From Microbulbifer variabilis ATCC 700307 (lineage in GTDB: Bacteria > Pseudomonadota > Gammaproteobacteria > Pseudomonadales > Cellvibrionaceae): a DNA stretch of 64,000 nt. A model generated the notes under the pieces. The model did not search any database, was not told the origin of the DNA, and was given only the letters and a program-made list of their open reading frames with translations. Location of the stretch: the NCBI RefSeq assembly GCF_000380565.1, contig NZ_AQYJ01000023.1, positions 279,384 to 343,383 on the forward strand, written 5' to 3'. Shown in pieces: positions 19,724 to 28,820 of the stretch. Within the stretch, counting starts at the first letter, position 1. Each line of letters starts with the position of its first letter. The position numbers were made by a program, and so were the translations under genes.

Positions 19724-19990
19724 TTAACTGTTGTCAGGTTTGTCAGACAAAACTTCTGCAGAATTAGGATCTACTTCCAAGTCGTGTTTCTGGTCTCCTT
19801 TATAGGCCTCAATTTTCCAGCGCCCATTGTCCAAGTCTACTTCGACAATGGGAGTAAAGCCTTGTTGTTCGAGTTTTGTCAGAACAGTGGATAGAGCCAT
19901 AGCACCAGGAGGGGGTTTCTCATCGGCAAGAGCGGGATGGAGAGCGACCGCAGCGATACTCGCTAGTAATAGCTGGTAGGTGGTCTTCAT
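19724..19990 (-). CDS. PepSY-domain exported protein
   Basis: An 88-residue protein with a clean signal peptide (cleavage after ALA near residue 22) and one PepSY-like unit (DNGRWKIEAYKGDQKHDLEV). It is a paralogue of the protein encoded at 17574-17879. Similar small PepSY proteins are often encoded near sensor kinases or membrane reductases, but none is adjacent here. Function is unknown. Confidence 0.75.
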   Translation of the reverse strand: MKTTYQLLLASIAAVALHPALADEKPPPGAMALSTVLTKLEQQGFTPIVEVDLDNGRWKIEAYKGDQKHDLEVDPNSAEVLSDKPDNS

Positions 19991-20093
19991 GGTTGTACTA
20001 CCTCGCTTGTAGTTGATTGACCGCTATTAGCGGAATAAATTGACCCCGCTCCTCTCCCCAGAGGAACGGCGGTAGAAGCGGTTTTCTGGCTCT

Positions 20094-20525
20094 TTATGGG
20101 CCCTGGCTACCTCCTTGAGTAAGGCGCTTTTGGATCTGCTCACACCACTCGGGACTTCCCGGTTCTATTCCGGGAAAGCTGCCACCTGTCAATATGGTTA
20201 CTGCAGTAAACCATTCTTTACTGCCAACTGGAGGCAGGCCGGATGGGTATAGTTTTGCTATATGGGCACTTTGTCTGGCGATGATTTGTTGCTGCGCCCA
20301 AGCGAACCACTCTGGGGTGCAATCCCTTGCGTTCATACTGTGTTCTGTTGGTGGTGCTGGAGTGTTCCCTATAGGCGTGGGCGGCGCGACTGGCTCTTTC
20401 ATGGCTTCTCTGGCAGTCCCGTCAGGGGCAGGGGTGTCGGGCTCGGGAGATCTGTGGCTATCGGACTGACGCTCACAGCCGTGAATGACAAGCATCAAGA
20501 CGAGTAGGGGAGCAAAGCGGACCAT
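20094..20525 (-). CDS. Hypothetical lipoprotein with a proline-rich linker
   Basis: A 143-residue protein. The lipobox VIHGC at residues 13-17 predicts a lipoprotein. A Pro/Thr-rich linker (residues about 25-60) leads to a small C-terminal domain with Cys69 and Cys127 that could pair. No family was recognised. It is divergent from fbpA. Confidence 0.6.
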   Translation of the reverse strand: MVRFAPLLVLMLVIHGCERQSDSHRSPEPDTPAPDGTAREAMKEPVAPPTPIGNTPAPPTEHSMNARDCTPEWFAWAQQQIIARQSAHIAKLYPSGLPPVGSKEWFTAVTILTGGSFPGIEPGSPEWCEQIQKRLTQGGSQGP

Positions 20526-20603
20526 GAAAACTCAAAAGGGTGACTGATTTGCTCCTAAGCATAGGAGGGATTTTGCGACTTTGCCGGTTACAGAGGTTCC
20601 AGG

Positions 20604-20640
20604 TTGACATTAACATTCATCCAAATGAGAATGCTTCTCA
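20604..20640 (+). promoter_or_regulatory. fbpA promoter with Fur-type operator
   Basis: A TTGACA box (20604-20609) and GAGAAT (20627-20632) are spaced by 17 bases. The perfect palindrome TGAGAA-TGC-TTCTCA (20626-20640) overlaps the -10 box. This resembles a Fur half-site pair (TGAGAAT type) and would block polymerase under iron-replete conditions. Repression by Fur is inferred from position and from the iron-transport genes downstream. Confidence 0.65.
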
Positions 20641-20667
20641 AGTTATCCCGAGGGTGATAGGACTCCC

Positions 20668-21699
20668 ATGTTTACCAGATCTCTATTTCAAAAAGCGATT
20701 GCAACTATTGGTTTGATTGGTGCCTTTGGTGCCAATGCCGCTGAGCAAGTCAATATTTACTCTTACCGCCAGCCCTTTCTGATTGAGCCGATACTGGAAG
20801 AATTCACCGAGAAAACCGGTATTGAGACCAAAGTGGTCTACGCGAGCAAAGGCTTGAACGAGCGACTGCAAAGGGAAGGGCGCAACAGCCCCGCCGATCT
20901 GGTGCTCACCTCCAATACCAGTAGCCTGATGGACCTGCTTAACAAGCAGTTGACCCAACCAGTAAACAGTGAAGTCCTGAAAGACAATATCCCGGCACAA
21001 TTCCGCGATGAGGCCGGCAACTGGTTCGGCCTGACCACCCGGGCGCGTTTGATTTACGCTTCCAAAGACCGCGTTAAGCCCGGTGAAATTACTCGCTATG
21101 AAGAGCTGGTAGACCCTAAATGGAAGGGGCGAATCTGTACTCGCAGCGGCAAGCACCCCTACACCCTGTCCCTGATCGCCTCCATGATCGCCCATCACGG
21201 TGAAGCAGAAACCAAGCAGTGGCTGCAAGGCGTGAAAGCGAACCTGGCGCGTAAGCCCCAGGGCAATGACCGGGCTCAGGTAAAAGCGATCAGCGAGGGT
21301 GTCTGCGACCTTTCCCTGGGTAATAGCTACTACTTCGGCAAAATGATTACCAATAAGGAGCAGCCGGAGCAGGTGGATTGGGCCAAGTCAGTCAACCTGG
21401 TCTTCCCTAACCAGAAGGATCGCGGCACCCATATGTTTATTTCCGGTGCGGCGCTGACCAAGCATGCCCCCAACCGTGAAAATGCCGTTAAGCTGCTGGA
21501 ATTCCTCAGTGGCGCCGATGCTCAATACACTTACGCTGAGAAAAACTTTGAGTTCCCGGTGCGCCCCGGCACTGCCCGGTCTGGGTTGATTAAGGAATAT
21601 ATGGGTGAATTCAAGGAAGACGATCTGAGCCTAACGGAAATCGGTTCCTACGTTCCGGCGGCTTCCCGTATGGTTGATGAAGTGCGCTTTGACTTTTAG
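20668..21699 (+). CDS. fbpA: Ferric iron ABC transporter, substrate-binding protein
   Basis: A 343-residue periplasmic binding protein of the FbpA/FutA/AfuA group. The signal peptide ends at ANAAEQ, near residue 24. It then reads VNIYSYRQPFLIEPILEEF and has the iron-ligand motif GNSYYFGKM with paired tyrosines. It captures Fe(III) in the periplasm and delivers it to FbpB/FbpC. Its promoter carries a Fur-like site, and a terminator separates it from fbpB, which allows more binding protein than permease to be made. Confidence 0.93.
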   Translation: MFTRSLFQKAIATIGLIGAFGANAAEQVNIYSYRQPFLIEPILEEFTEKTGIETKVVYASKGLNERLQREGRNSPADLVLTSNTSSLMDLLNKQLTQPVNSEVLKDNIPAQFRDEAGNWFGLTTRARLIYASKDRVKPGEITRYEELVDPKWKGRICTRSGKHPYTLSLIASMIAHHGEAETKQWLQGVKANLARKPQGNDRAQVKAISEGVCDLSLGNSYYFGKMITNKEQPEQVDWAKSVNLVFPNQKDRGTHMFISGAALTKHAPNRENAVKLLEFLSGADAQYTYAEKNFEFPVRPGTARSGLIKEYMGEFKEDDLSLTEIGSYVPAASRMVDEVRFDF

Positions 21700-21759
21700 A
21701 ATGGTCAACTAATGGGAATTGCTGCCTGGCATATTGGCAGCACTATCTCAGCCTTATTC

Positions 21760-21794
21760 GAACGGCCCTGTCGAGAGACCAGGGCCGTTCTTTT
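21760..21794 (+). terminator. Terminator or attenuator between fbpA and fbpB
   Basis: GAACGGCCCT pairs with AGGGCCGTTC, followed by TTTT. It lies 26 bases before the fbpB start and probably lowers permease expression relative to FbpA. Confidence 0.85.
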
Positions 21795-21820
21795 ATAATG
21801 AGCTTTTGATTCCTTAATCC

Positions 21821-23506
21821 ATGCTAAACCGAGCGAATTTATCAGCTTCCCGCTGGCTGCTACTGATAGCTACTATTTCCCTACTAGTGGCCCTGCCAGT
21901 GTTATCCATCTTTTGGTTGGCATTTTTCCCTGAAGAGAATATCTGGCCGCACCTGTTAGACACGGTGCTGCTCCACTATGTGTCCTCCACATTGATTCTG
22001 GCTGGTGGTGTCGGTTTGGTAACGCTGATGGCGGGCGTGGGCAGTGCCTGGCTGGTGAGCATGTGCCAGTTCCCCGGACGCCGTTTGTTCGAATGGGGAC
22101 TGTTACTGCCGTTTGCTGTTCCCGCCTATGTCATTGCCTATGTCTATACGGATTTGCTGGAGTATGCGGGCCCTGTGCAAAAGTCCTTGCGCGCCTGGTT
22201 TGGCTGGCAGACGGCCAGGGATTACTGGTTCCCCGAAATCCGCAGCATGGGTGGGGCGATTGCCATGCTGTCACTGGTGCTCTTCCCCTATGTGTATATG
22301 CTCGCGCGCGCGGCATTTATCGAGCAGTGCGGCAGTATTCGGGCCGTGAGCCGGTCATTGGGCTGTACGCCCTGGCAGAGCTTTCTGAGAGTATCCCTGC
22401 CAATGGCACGCCCGGCAATTGCAGTGGGTTTATCACTGGTGTTGATGGAAACCCTGAATGACTTCGGCACTGTCGACTTCTTTGCCGTGCGCACCTTGAG
22501 TGTCGGGATTTACGATACCTGGCTGAGCCACGGAAATTTAGGGGGCGCAGCACAAATTGCCTGTAGCACTCTGATTTTTGTTGTTCTGTTAATTACGCTG
22601 GAGCGAATGGGGCGGGCGAGACAGAAGCACTTTGTACAGTCACCAAATTCCCAACGTGAACGCTATGTATTGCGCGGTTGGCGAGCCGGCGTAGCCCTGT
22701 TGTTCTGCGGGTTACTGCTGGTGGCGGGTTTTATTATTCCCCTGCTGGTTTTGGGAGGATACGCACTTAGTAACTTCTCCAGCTATTGGAGCGAAGATTT
22801 TATACAGATCGCCAGCAATAGCTTGTTACTGTCTATCGCAGCCGCATTGGTCTCTGTATTGCTGGGCTTGCTGTTGGCTTACGGTAAGCGGTTGCAACCC
22901 AAAGGGCCCGTGAAGCTTTTAGTCGGCTTTTCCAAGCTGGGTTATGCAATGCCAGGGGCGGTATTGGCGATTGGTGTCCTGATTCCACTGGCTGCATTTG
23001 ATAATGCCGTCGACGCTTTTTTACGTGAGCACTTCGATATCTCCATAGGGCTACTGTTAAGCGGTAGTATTTTTGCCATTATTTTTGCCTACACGGTGCG
23101 CTTCCTGGCCGTATCCACGGGGGCCATAGAATCCAGTCTGGAGAAGGTAACCCCATCAATGGATAGGGCTGCCCGCTCTTTGGGGCGTAATAGCTGGCAA
23201 ACCCTGTGGGCCGTGCATTTACCTTTGGTGCGTACAGGCCTGCTCACAGGCGGCTTGGTGGTCTTTGTGGATTGTATGAAAGAACTGCCGGCGACTTTGC
23301 TACTGCGCCCCTTCGGCTTTGACACCCTGGCGACCTATGTTTATCAATTTGCTTCCGATGAGATGTTGGAACGCTCGGCCATGGGGGCTTTATTGATTGT
23401 CCTGGTGGGATTAATTCCGGTGATTATGCTGAGTCGTTCCATTGGTTGGCGTAGAGGTGAGGAGCGCACAGCCCTGGCGAGCTCTGAAACGCCCGCCTTG
23501 TCCTGA
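21821..23506 (+). CDS. fbpB: Ferric iron ABC transporter permease
   Basis: A 561-residue inner-membrane permease with about twelve helices, in two homologous halves as is typical of FbpB. The EAA-type cytoplasmic loops are visible twice (AVSRSLGCTPWQSFLRVSLP and RAARSLGRNSWQTLWAVHLP). It passes Fe(III) from FbpA to the cytoplasm using FbpC. It ends 6 bases from the convergent fbpC gene. Confidence 0.93.
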   Translation: MLNRANLSASRWLLLIATISLLVALPVLSIFWLAFFPEENIWPHLLDTVLLHYVSSTLILAGGVGLVTLMAGVGSAWLVSMCQFPGRRLFEWGLLLPFAVPAYVIAYVYTDLLEYAGPVQKSLRAWFGWQTARDYWFPEIRSMGGAIAMLSLVLFPYVYMLARAAFIEQCGSIRAVSRSLGCTPWQSFLRVSLPMARPAIAVGLSLVLMETLNDFGTVDFFAVRTLSVGIYDTWLSHGNLGGAAQIACSTLIFVVLLITLERMGRARQKHFVQSPNSQRERYVLRGWRAGVALLFCGLLLVAGFIIPLLVLGGYALSNFSSYWSEDFIQIASNSLLLSIAAALVSVLLGLLLAYGKRLQPKGPVKLLVGFSKLGYAMPGAVLAIGVLIPLAAFDNAVDAFLREHFDISIGLLLSGSIFAIIFAYTVRFLAVSTGAIESSLEKVTPSMDRAARSLGRNSWQTLWAVHLPLVRTGLLTGGLVVFVDCMKELPATLLLRPFGFDTLATYVYQFASDEMLERSAMGALLIVLVGLIPVIMLSRSIGWRRGEERTALASSETPALS

Positions 23507-23512
23507 TCGCTT

Positions 23513-24619
23513 CTATTGGGCTTGGTCAAACACCAGTGCAGAGGAGAGGTGCAGGGGAAGTTTATCGCCCGGTGCCGCTTGAATATCTGCCTTCAAAGCG
23601 GCCTCGATAGTATCCCCTGCGGCCAGCTGGAAGCGATAGCTTACCTGGTTACCGAGAAAATTCTTTTCCAAAACCTGAGCCATCACAGCACCGGGATGTT
23701 CGCCTGCGGCAATATCCTCACTGCGCACAAACAGCTCGAGCTGATCTCCACTTTCGTACGCAGCTGTCGGCACCTTTACTTCCCCCAGAGGGGTGCTGAT
23801 CAGGTCATTGCCCACAACAGTACCGGAAATGATATTTCCTTCACTGACGATTCTCGCAACCGCCAAATTCCTCGGCTTCTGATAAGTATCCTGTGGGCTG
23901 TCCCACTGCTGTAATTGGCCTTGGCTGAGTACTCCCAGCTTGTCTCCAGCAATAAAGGCCTCGTGGCGGTCGTGGGTAACAATAATCGCGGGGATTTTTT
24001 CCTCACGTAGTATATGGCGGACTTCGGCGGCGAGACTTCGGCGCAACTCGGTATCCAGATTGGAGAAGGGTTCATCCAGAAGCAACAACTTGGGGCGTGG
24101 TGCCAGCGCTCGAGCCAGAGCGACACGCTGCTGCTGTCCGCCGGATAGTTGGTGCGGGTACTGTTGCCCGAAGCCTTCGAGGCGCACTAACCGTAGTAAC
24201 GACTGAGTGCGGGATTGCCGCTTGTTTTTTGGCATCGACTGGATACCGAAGGCAATATTCTGTTCAACGGTAAGATGTGGGAAGAGGGCGTAGTCCTGAA
24301 ATACCACCCCTATTTTCCGCTGCTCTGCTGGAACCTGTATCTCAGGGGAGGAAATCACCTCCTTTGAGAGCTGGATACTCCCTTCCGTAACCGGCTGAAA
24401 ACCTGCAATGGCGTGCAGCAGCGTCGTTTTGCCACAGCCGCTGGGGCCCAATAAACAGGCAATTTCCCCTGCCTGCAAAGCAAACGAGACTGATTCGATA
24501 ACCACCTGCTCGCCGTAGCAGCACTGCAGGTTTTCTATAGAGAGTATGGGGTGCACAGGTTTTCCGGTAGTTTGGCTTTTAAACACTTCGGGCAGCTTTC
24601 GAGTGTAGTTGCTGATCAT
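23513..24619 (-). CDS. fbpC: Ferric iron ABC transporter, ATP-binding protein
   Basis: An ABC ATPase with Walker A LLGPSGCGKTT, Q-loop, signature LSGGQQQR, Walker B LLLLDEPFSNLD and switch His VTHDRHEA. A C-terminal TOBE-like regulatory domain follows, as in FbpC. I chose the ATG at 24619 (MISNYTR); an ATG at 24655 and a GTG at 24556 are also possible. Unusually, it faces fbpA-fbpB instead of following them, so it needs its own promoter. A decayed fragment of a related gene lies near 36 kb. Confidence 0.88.
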   Translation of the reverse strand: MISNYTRKLPEVFKSQTTGKPVHPILSIENLQCCYGEQVVIESVSFALQAGEIACLLGPSGCGKTTLLHAIAGFQPVTEGSIQLSKEVISSPEIQVPAEQRKIGVVFQDYALFPHLTVEQNIAFGIQSMPKNKRQSRTQSLLRLVRLEGFGQQYPHQLSGGQQQRVALARALAPRPKLLLLDEPFSNLDTELRRSLAAEVRHILREEKIPAIIVTHDRHEAFIAGDKLGVLSQGQLQQWDSPQDTYQKPRNLAVARIVSEGNIISGTVVGNDLISTPLGEVKVPTAAYESGDQLELFVRSEDIAAGEHPGAVMAQVLEKNFLGNQVSYRFQLAAGDTIEAALKADIQAAPGDKLPLHLSSALVFDQAQ

Positions 24620-24655
24620 ACTTACCACTAAACCAACCAGTCTAGTGTGAAGCAT

Positions 24656-25202
24656 ACCTTTAGCTGTACAGCGGAGGCTTCTTTTGATCGGAGTAGAGTT
24701 GGGTGTTTTTTAAGCAGGCAGGTTGTTAAAACACTCAACATAAACCCCATACGCTAATATATCCATTCTCAAGGATATTGAGATTTCACCTACTCCATAA
24801 TCATAGTGATCAGCTGAATAGTATCGACATCTAATTGTAAAATAAGCTGGTCCAATTCAGATTATACCATCAGCCTAGGTATTTAGTCGTGTATTGGGCT
24901 ACAAGTGATTTCGAACGGAGATAATAATACATCACTTACATTGAATTTTTCAGGGAGGGATATCTTCACTGGACGCTCATCAATACTGAGGTCGATGTGA
25001 TGATTGGAATTCGCTTTTGAAGTGAGGAAAACTGGAGTAAAACTTTTTGAAGAGGCTAATCAAAGCTCCGTATACGCCTGAGTTTTCCTCCTGTCTATGC
25101 CACACTTCCGTTTTAGGCCGAAACCTAACTATACAAGGTATCTACTAAACGTGGGTAAGTTCTACCTTTAGCGCTGTGGCCAAATTAACTTTGCCACTAT
25201 AG
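24656..25202. other. Intergenic region with inverted repeats
   Basis: No gene was found. It contains TCTCAA-N5-TTGAGA at 24767-24783, which could be an operator for fbpC. GAGGAAAACT (25024-25033) and AGTTTTCCTC (25081-25090) are complementary arms 47 bases apart. Confidence 0.45.
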
Positions 25203-25883
25203 TCATGAAGCTTGTTTTTTAATCTTTGCTTTATGATCATTTATTAATAGAAAGTAAATCCATAAGGTCGATATTGCAGCAAAGAAACACCAGGTTGATA
25301 CCCATGTTTCACGCTGAGTAAAGTAGACGATAACACCGAGTAGCATGACAAGTGCCCAAAACTTTCTAAAAATTAGATTGCTCGATAATAGAAATAAGAA
25401 ACCAAGTGAAGAATAAATAATATGTCCTGCTGTAATGGAGAATAAGCTGTCATCGGACATGATATAACATAGGCTATGCCCACATACACTCGTTTTTATT
25501 AAGTGTCTTGGCCCTGTTTCTAATAGGACAGGTATCCAAAGGTATAAGCCAAAAATAAAACCTATCATAATTAATATAATAAAAAAAATCCTTTTCCATC
25601 TTTTTGTTTCAAGGCTAAAGGCTACGATTGGTATCCAGGCAAGCCAAAAAAGTAGAGCAAAAAATAAAAAGAAAATAGAAGATGCTGTTGTCAGTGAGGT
25701 TAAGTTTCCGTTGTGTCCAATCCATACCACGCCTTCACTCACTTGTTGTAGCGCAAAAAGAATAGGGGTAATCGCGAGCAACAAATAGGTTTTATCATTT
25801 TTTATAGCGTGTCTTATACACAAAGTCCCGCCGACAAGAAGCAGCGCTGCTGATCCGAATGATGCTGTGGCTGAAAAACACAT
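25203..25883 (-). CDS. DUF6629 family membrane protein
   Basis: A 226-residue protein with about seven membrane helices. The N-terminus MCFSATASFG and the stretch LLAITPILFALQQVSEG are the signature of this uncharacterised family. Several Cys and His residues lie in the loop near residues 133-140. It appears to be a single gene. Function is unknown. Confidence 0.8.
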   Translation of the reverse strand: MCFSATASFGSAALLLVGGTLCIRHAIKNDKTYLLLAITPILFALQQVSEGVVWIGHNGNLTSLTTASSIFFLFFALLFWLAWIPIVAFSLETKRWKRIFFIILIMIGFIFGLYLWIPVLLETGPRHLIKTSVCGHSLCYIMSDDSLFSITAGHIIYSSLGFLFLLSSNLIFRKFWALVMLLGVIVYFTQRETWVSTWCFFAAISTLWIYFLLINDHKAKIKKQAS

Positions 25884-26289
25884 AAGGATATTCTCTATAT
25901 GTAGAATAATGTATTTTAAGCCAGGGTCTTATGACTTAATGTACAACATAACAATAGCCTTAACCTGGAAAATCAGTATAACTTCGCTAATTTGTACTAA
26001 ACTTTGGAGTTGATCTGTGAAGACTATATCAAGTTCAGTGCTTTCAATTCTTCCAGTGAGTGAATCTGAAAACATCAACAAAGATGCATCAAAATTGCCC
26101 ACGGAAATCGATACTTATACAGACAAAGTCTATGTCGCATGAGGGCAACAAGCCAATGCGATGCCGCTCGGTCAGTAGTCGTTCTTTATTCATTTATAAA
26201 CGCTGGCCACCGTTTTGACCCTTGAATTGAGGATCGCCCGTTGCATATTAAGGTAATAATGCTCCCACTAAATTAAATGTATTTGGGGT

Positions 26290-26740
26290 ATGTCGGTACT
26301 ATCTGGTCAAACACGTTACGCGCGTTTAGCTTGGATCGCCACTGATCCCGCGACAACGGAGCTATTGAGTATGACTAATGTGGTTAGCGATGGCTCAGTC
26401 CGTCGCGTCTTGCTCAAACTGGCAGAAAAGCTCGCTAAAGATTTGTTGTAGCAACATTTACTTGAGAGTTATCGTCTCCTATCAACGACAACTTGGATTT
26501 TAGACGTGGATACCACGGTTAAACCTACCCGCGGTAAACAAGAACCGGCAGTCAAAGTTGATAACCCCATAAACCTGGGCGTCCTTGTCACACTTTTATG
26601 ATCGTGAATTTACGGCTCATTTTGGATGTTGTGGTAAAGGCGGACACTCACTGCCATTCGAGTCACAGTTTTCCCGGATTACTGGTCATACTCGAACGAC
26701 TAGAGCGTTCAAAATGGCCTCGTTTTGTACTTTGGTAACC
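26290..26740 (+). pseudogene. Decayed DDE transposase (IS4/IS1380-like)
   Basis: The translation beginning MSVLSGQTRYARLAW continues through WILDVDTTVKPTRGKQE, which is the conserved first catalytic Asp region of this transposase group. There is an in-frame TAG at about 26449, then a frameshift near 26580 after which the reading continues as MIVNLRLILDVVVKADTH and ERLERSKWPRFVL. The 3' part is missing. It cannot make an active enzyme. It borders the distal end of cassette block 1. Confidence 0.7.
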
Positions 26741-26839
26741 CCAAGTAACTTAGTTGCATGCCACGGAAATAGCCGACAACAATAAAATTAGAAAAGTCAT
26801 CTTGATATTCCGGTTATTTATAGATGACTTCCAACACTC

Positions 26840-26896
26840 TAATAAGGTGAAAAAAGAGGCGTAGCGTATAGAGATCGGATTAATTGGTTTTTTAGG
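26840..26896 (-). repeat. Degenerate distal attC fragment
   Basis: GAGGCGTAGCG ... TTAATTGG followed by TTTAGGC resembles the inner half of the attC found at 33312, but the outer core is gone. It would be the end of the last cassette. Confidence 0.3.
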
Positions 26897-27395
26897 CTGG
26901 TTTAGGTAATGCGTAGATATCTCTACTCAAACCGTCATTAAACTGTACCCGCCTAGTTTTTTTTCCACCTAGCCTTTCTACTAGGGCACGTGCAGCAATA
27001 TTCTCATCATCCATATAGGTTTCTACTATATTCCATTTGAACTCATTATAAGCGTGCAACAAAGCTGCATTAGATGCTTCTGTAGCTATACCTTTTCCTC
27101 GCCCTTCAGGTGTTACCCACCAAGTAAGTTCTCTAGGCCAGTCTTTACCCTGCCAAAAACCACACGTTCCAATATAGCTATTATCTGATTTTAATTGGAT
27201 GGCCCAAACACCAAAGCCAAGTAAATGCCATGATCCTAGATCGGCTTTCAATCTAGACCAAACTTGTTCTTTTTTAATAGGCCCGCCATACATTTTTGAT
27301 GCTTCTTTATCTGTATAAAATTCCTCATATGCTTCAAAGCACTCTTCGCTTGGCGGAACTAATCTGAGCCTTTCGGTCTCTATTATTGGTATCAT
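26892..27395 (-). CDS. GNAT family N-acetyltransferase (cassette)
   Basis: A 167-residue acetyltransferase of the RimJ/RimL-like GNAT group. It begins IPIIETERLRLVPP, has the acetyl-CoA loop VTPEGRGKGIATEA and the later NIAARALVERLGG. It would acetylate a small molecule or protein N-terminus; the target cannot be told from sequence. It is the last intact cassette of block 1, next to a dead transposase. The start is 14 bases from the attC core. Confidence 0.9.
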   Translation of the reverse strand: MIPIIETERLRLVPPSEECFEAYEEFYTDKEASKMYGGPIKKEQVWSRLKADLGSWHLLGFGVWAIQLKSDNSYIGTCGFWQGKDWPRELTWWVTPEGRGKGIATEASNAALLHAYNEFKWNIVETYMDDENIAARALVERLGGKKTRRVQFNDGLSRDIYALPKPA

Positions 27396-27408
27396 ACTTT
27401 TCCCTTCA

Positions 27409-27477
27409 GTTTAACGCCTTTAGCAGCGGGCCGAAAAGGCGCCAGGATTTTTGATCCGTTGCCTAAACTTGTTAGAG
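27409..27477 (-). repeat. attC site (69 bp)
   Basis: Core GTTAAAC on the minus strand at 27409-27415 fits GTTRRRY; the complementary end is at 27471-27477. Confidence 0.8.
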
Positions 27478-27490
27478 TAAATATCGCACA

Positions 27491-28090
27491 TTAGTTTTCG
27501 CGGACAAAGTTAATCAGACAGAGCGCTAAAAGCAAGGTTGCAATAACGCCAGATCCTCCAGCAATAGCAGAGGGCAAAAAGGCATCTCGTCCAAACGCAA
27601 TCAAAATTGCATTAGCGAATATGGCAACAGCGCCAACTAATGCAGTCACACCTCCCAATGCCTTGCTATTCCCATGCATTTTGGCTATTCCAAAAATGAG
27701 TGCAGCAAAGCCTAACAAGAGCTTTGCTGCGTAATAGATCATGAAGGACAAGGCTACAACTGCTCCTGCCGTAGTTCCAAGCACGTCAAGTTGACTAGCG
27801 GCTTCGCGAAATGGTCCGAACATGGTAAGACCAATGCTAACCTGGACTACATTCAGTACTGCGCTGAACGCAATGGCGGACCATCCAACTTGATAGTTAC
27901 TAGCTTGCACCATTGCGGCTCCGGCAAATGCTGAGAGAATAGTGAAGAGTAAGGCTTCGAGCCCCCAGAGAATTTGCCGCGGGGCGTTAATCTCAGCAAT
28001 GTAGAGAGCAGTATAAACTGTCTGCGTAAGCGCCAGTACCAACAGCAGATATGATGTGATTTGGACAGTTTGTTTATTAGTAAAATTCAT
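27491..28090 (-). CDS. Hypothetical multi-pass membrane protein (cassette)
   Basis: A 199-residue protein with about six hydrophobic segments and very short loops (PRQILWGLEALLFTILSAFA; SAIAFSAVLNVVQVSIGLTM). I do not recognise the family. Such all-membrane cassettes are common in chromosomal integrons. It lies between attC sites, with a degenerate one upstream. Confidence 0.7.
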   Translation of the reverse strand: MNFTNKQTVQITSYLLLVLALTQTVYTALYIAEINAPRQILWGLEALLFTILSAFAGAAMVQASNYQVGWSAIAFSAVLNVVQVSIGLTMFGPFREAASQLDVLGTTAGAVVALSFMIYYAAKLLLGFAALIFGIAKMHGNSKALGGVTALVGAVAIFANAILIAFGRDAFLPSAIAGGSGVIATLLLALCLINFVREN

Positions 28091-28133
28091 AATTACATGC
28101 CTCGTATTTTCTATGCCCGACTTTTGCTTTTAG

Positions 28134-28173
28134 GTGTAACTATCGTTCCAATACAATCCGTCTAAAGTTATTA
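28134..28173 (-). repeat. Possible degenerate attC
   Basis: GTGTAAC ... GTTATTA, 40 bases apart, in the right place upstream of a cassette gene. The core bases only partly fit, so this is weak. Confidence 0.3.
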
Positions 28174-28207
28174 GCTGGTGGCCGATTAGTCCAATTCATC
28201 AGGTTCC

Positions 28208-28306
28208 GTCTCACGCCGCCATCACCCACCGGAAGTAACTGGCGCTTTTTGTGCTCAGCAAAAAAGGTGACAGTTACCGGAGGTCCGTTGTCTGCCCTTG
28301 TTTGGT
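28208..28306 (-). repeat. Degenerate attC (99 bp)
   Basis: It resembles the attC at 34809-34911 (GGCGCTTTTTGTGC ... GTGACAG ... GGTCCGTTG), but both cores have substitutions (GTCTCAC, GTTTGGT). Probably inactive. Confidence 0.55.
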
Positions 28307-28568
28307 TGTTCTTGCCCGATTCTGATGTTGAAAATCCTTTTCTCTAATGGGTAAATTGAGATCCACTTTCGGCAGCTACCGAAGGCTTTGTTTACCACAG
28401 TTCGTTGCAGAGCCGGTTCATAAAGACCGATAGCAAGTAGGAACGTGACAGGCACTCACTAGGCATAATTCGAACAGTCATGTGGGCTTTGAGCCCGAAT
28501 AGCATTGACGATGATGCTCCTCACCATCTAGATTTCTACTAGAGACGGTACTCTGAAACCCAGTCTAT

Positions 28569-28725
28569 CTATATGAGAATAGAGAGGCATGTAAATAAAC
28601 ATAAAAGTGCCATACAAAAGAGTAAAATTCCTTGTGAATTTTCCTCTTCTAATCCTTCTAGTTCTTTCCAAGCCCTTTTACTGCTTTTCTCGCCATTTAA
28701 ACACTTATAGCTACCATGCTCTTGT
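28569..28725 (-). pseudogene. 5'-truncated small membrane cassette gene
   Basis: The region 28307-28725 has no complete gene. On the minus strand a frame from just inside the attC core reads GSYKCLNGEKSSKRAWKELE, then ends in a hydrophobic helix (GILLFCMALLCLFTCLSIL) before a TAG at 28569. It has no usable start codon, so it is probably the tail of a cassette gene that lost its start. The remaining bases 28307-28568 show nothing convincing. Confidence 0.4.
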
Positions 28726-28820
28726 CAATAACGCCCACAGCAGGAGCGGCAGAAACGTAGTGTAGGCCGCCCCGCGCAGGCCCGAAGGCGAAAGGCCGGA
28801 GCAACCTGCCTGTATTTTTA
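28726..28820 (-). repeat. attC site, partly degenerate (about 95 bp)
   Basis: CAATAACGCC core on the plus strand, GC-rich hairpin arms (GTAGGCCGCCCCGCG ... CCGGAGC), and a decayed outer core at about 28812. Confidence 0.65.
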
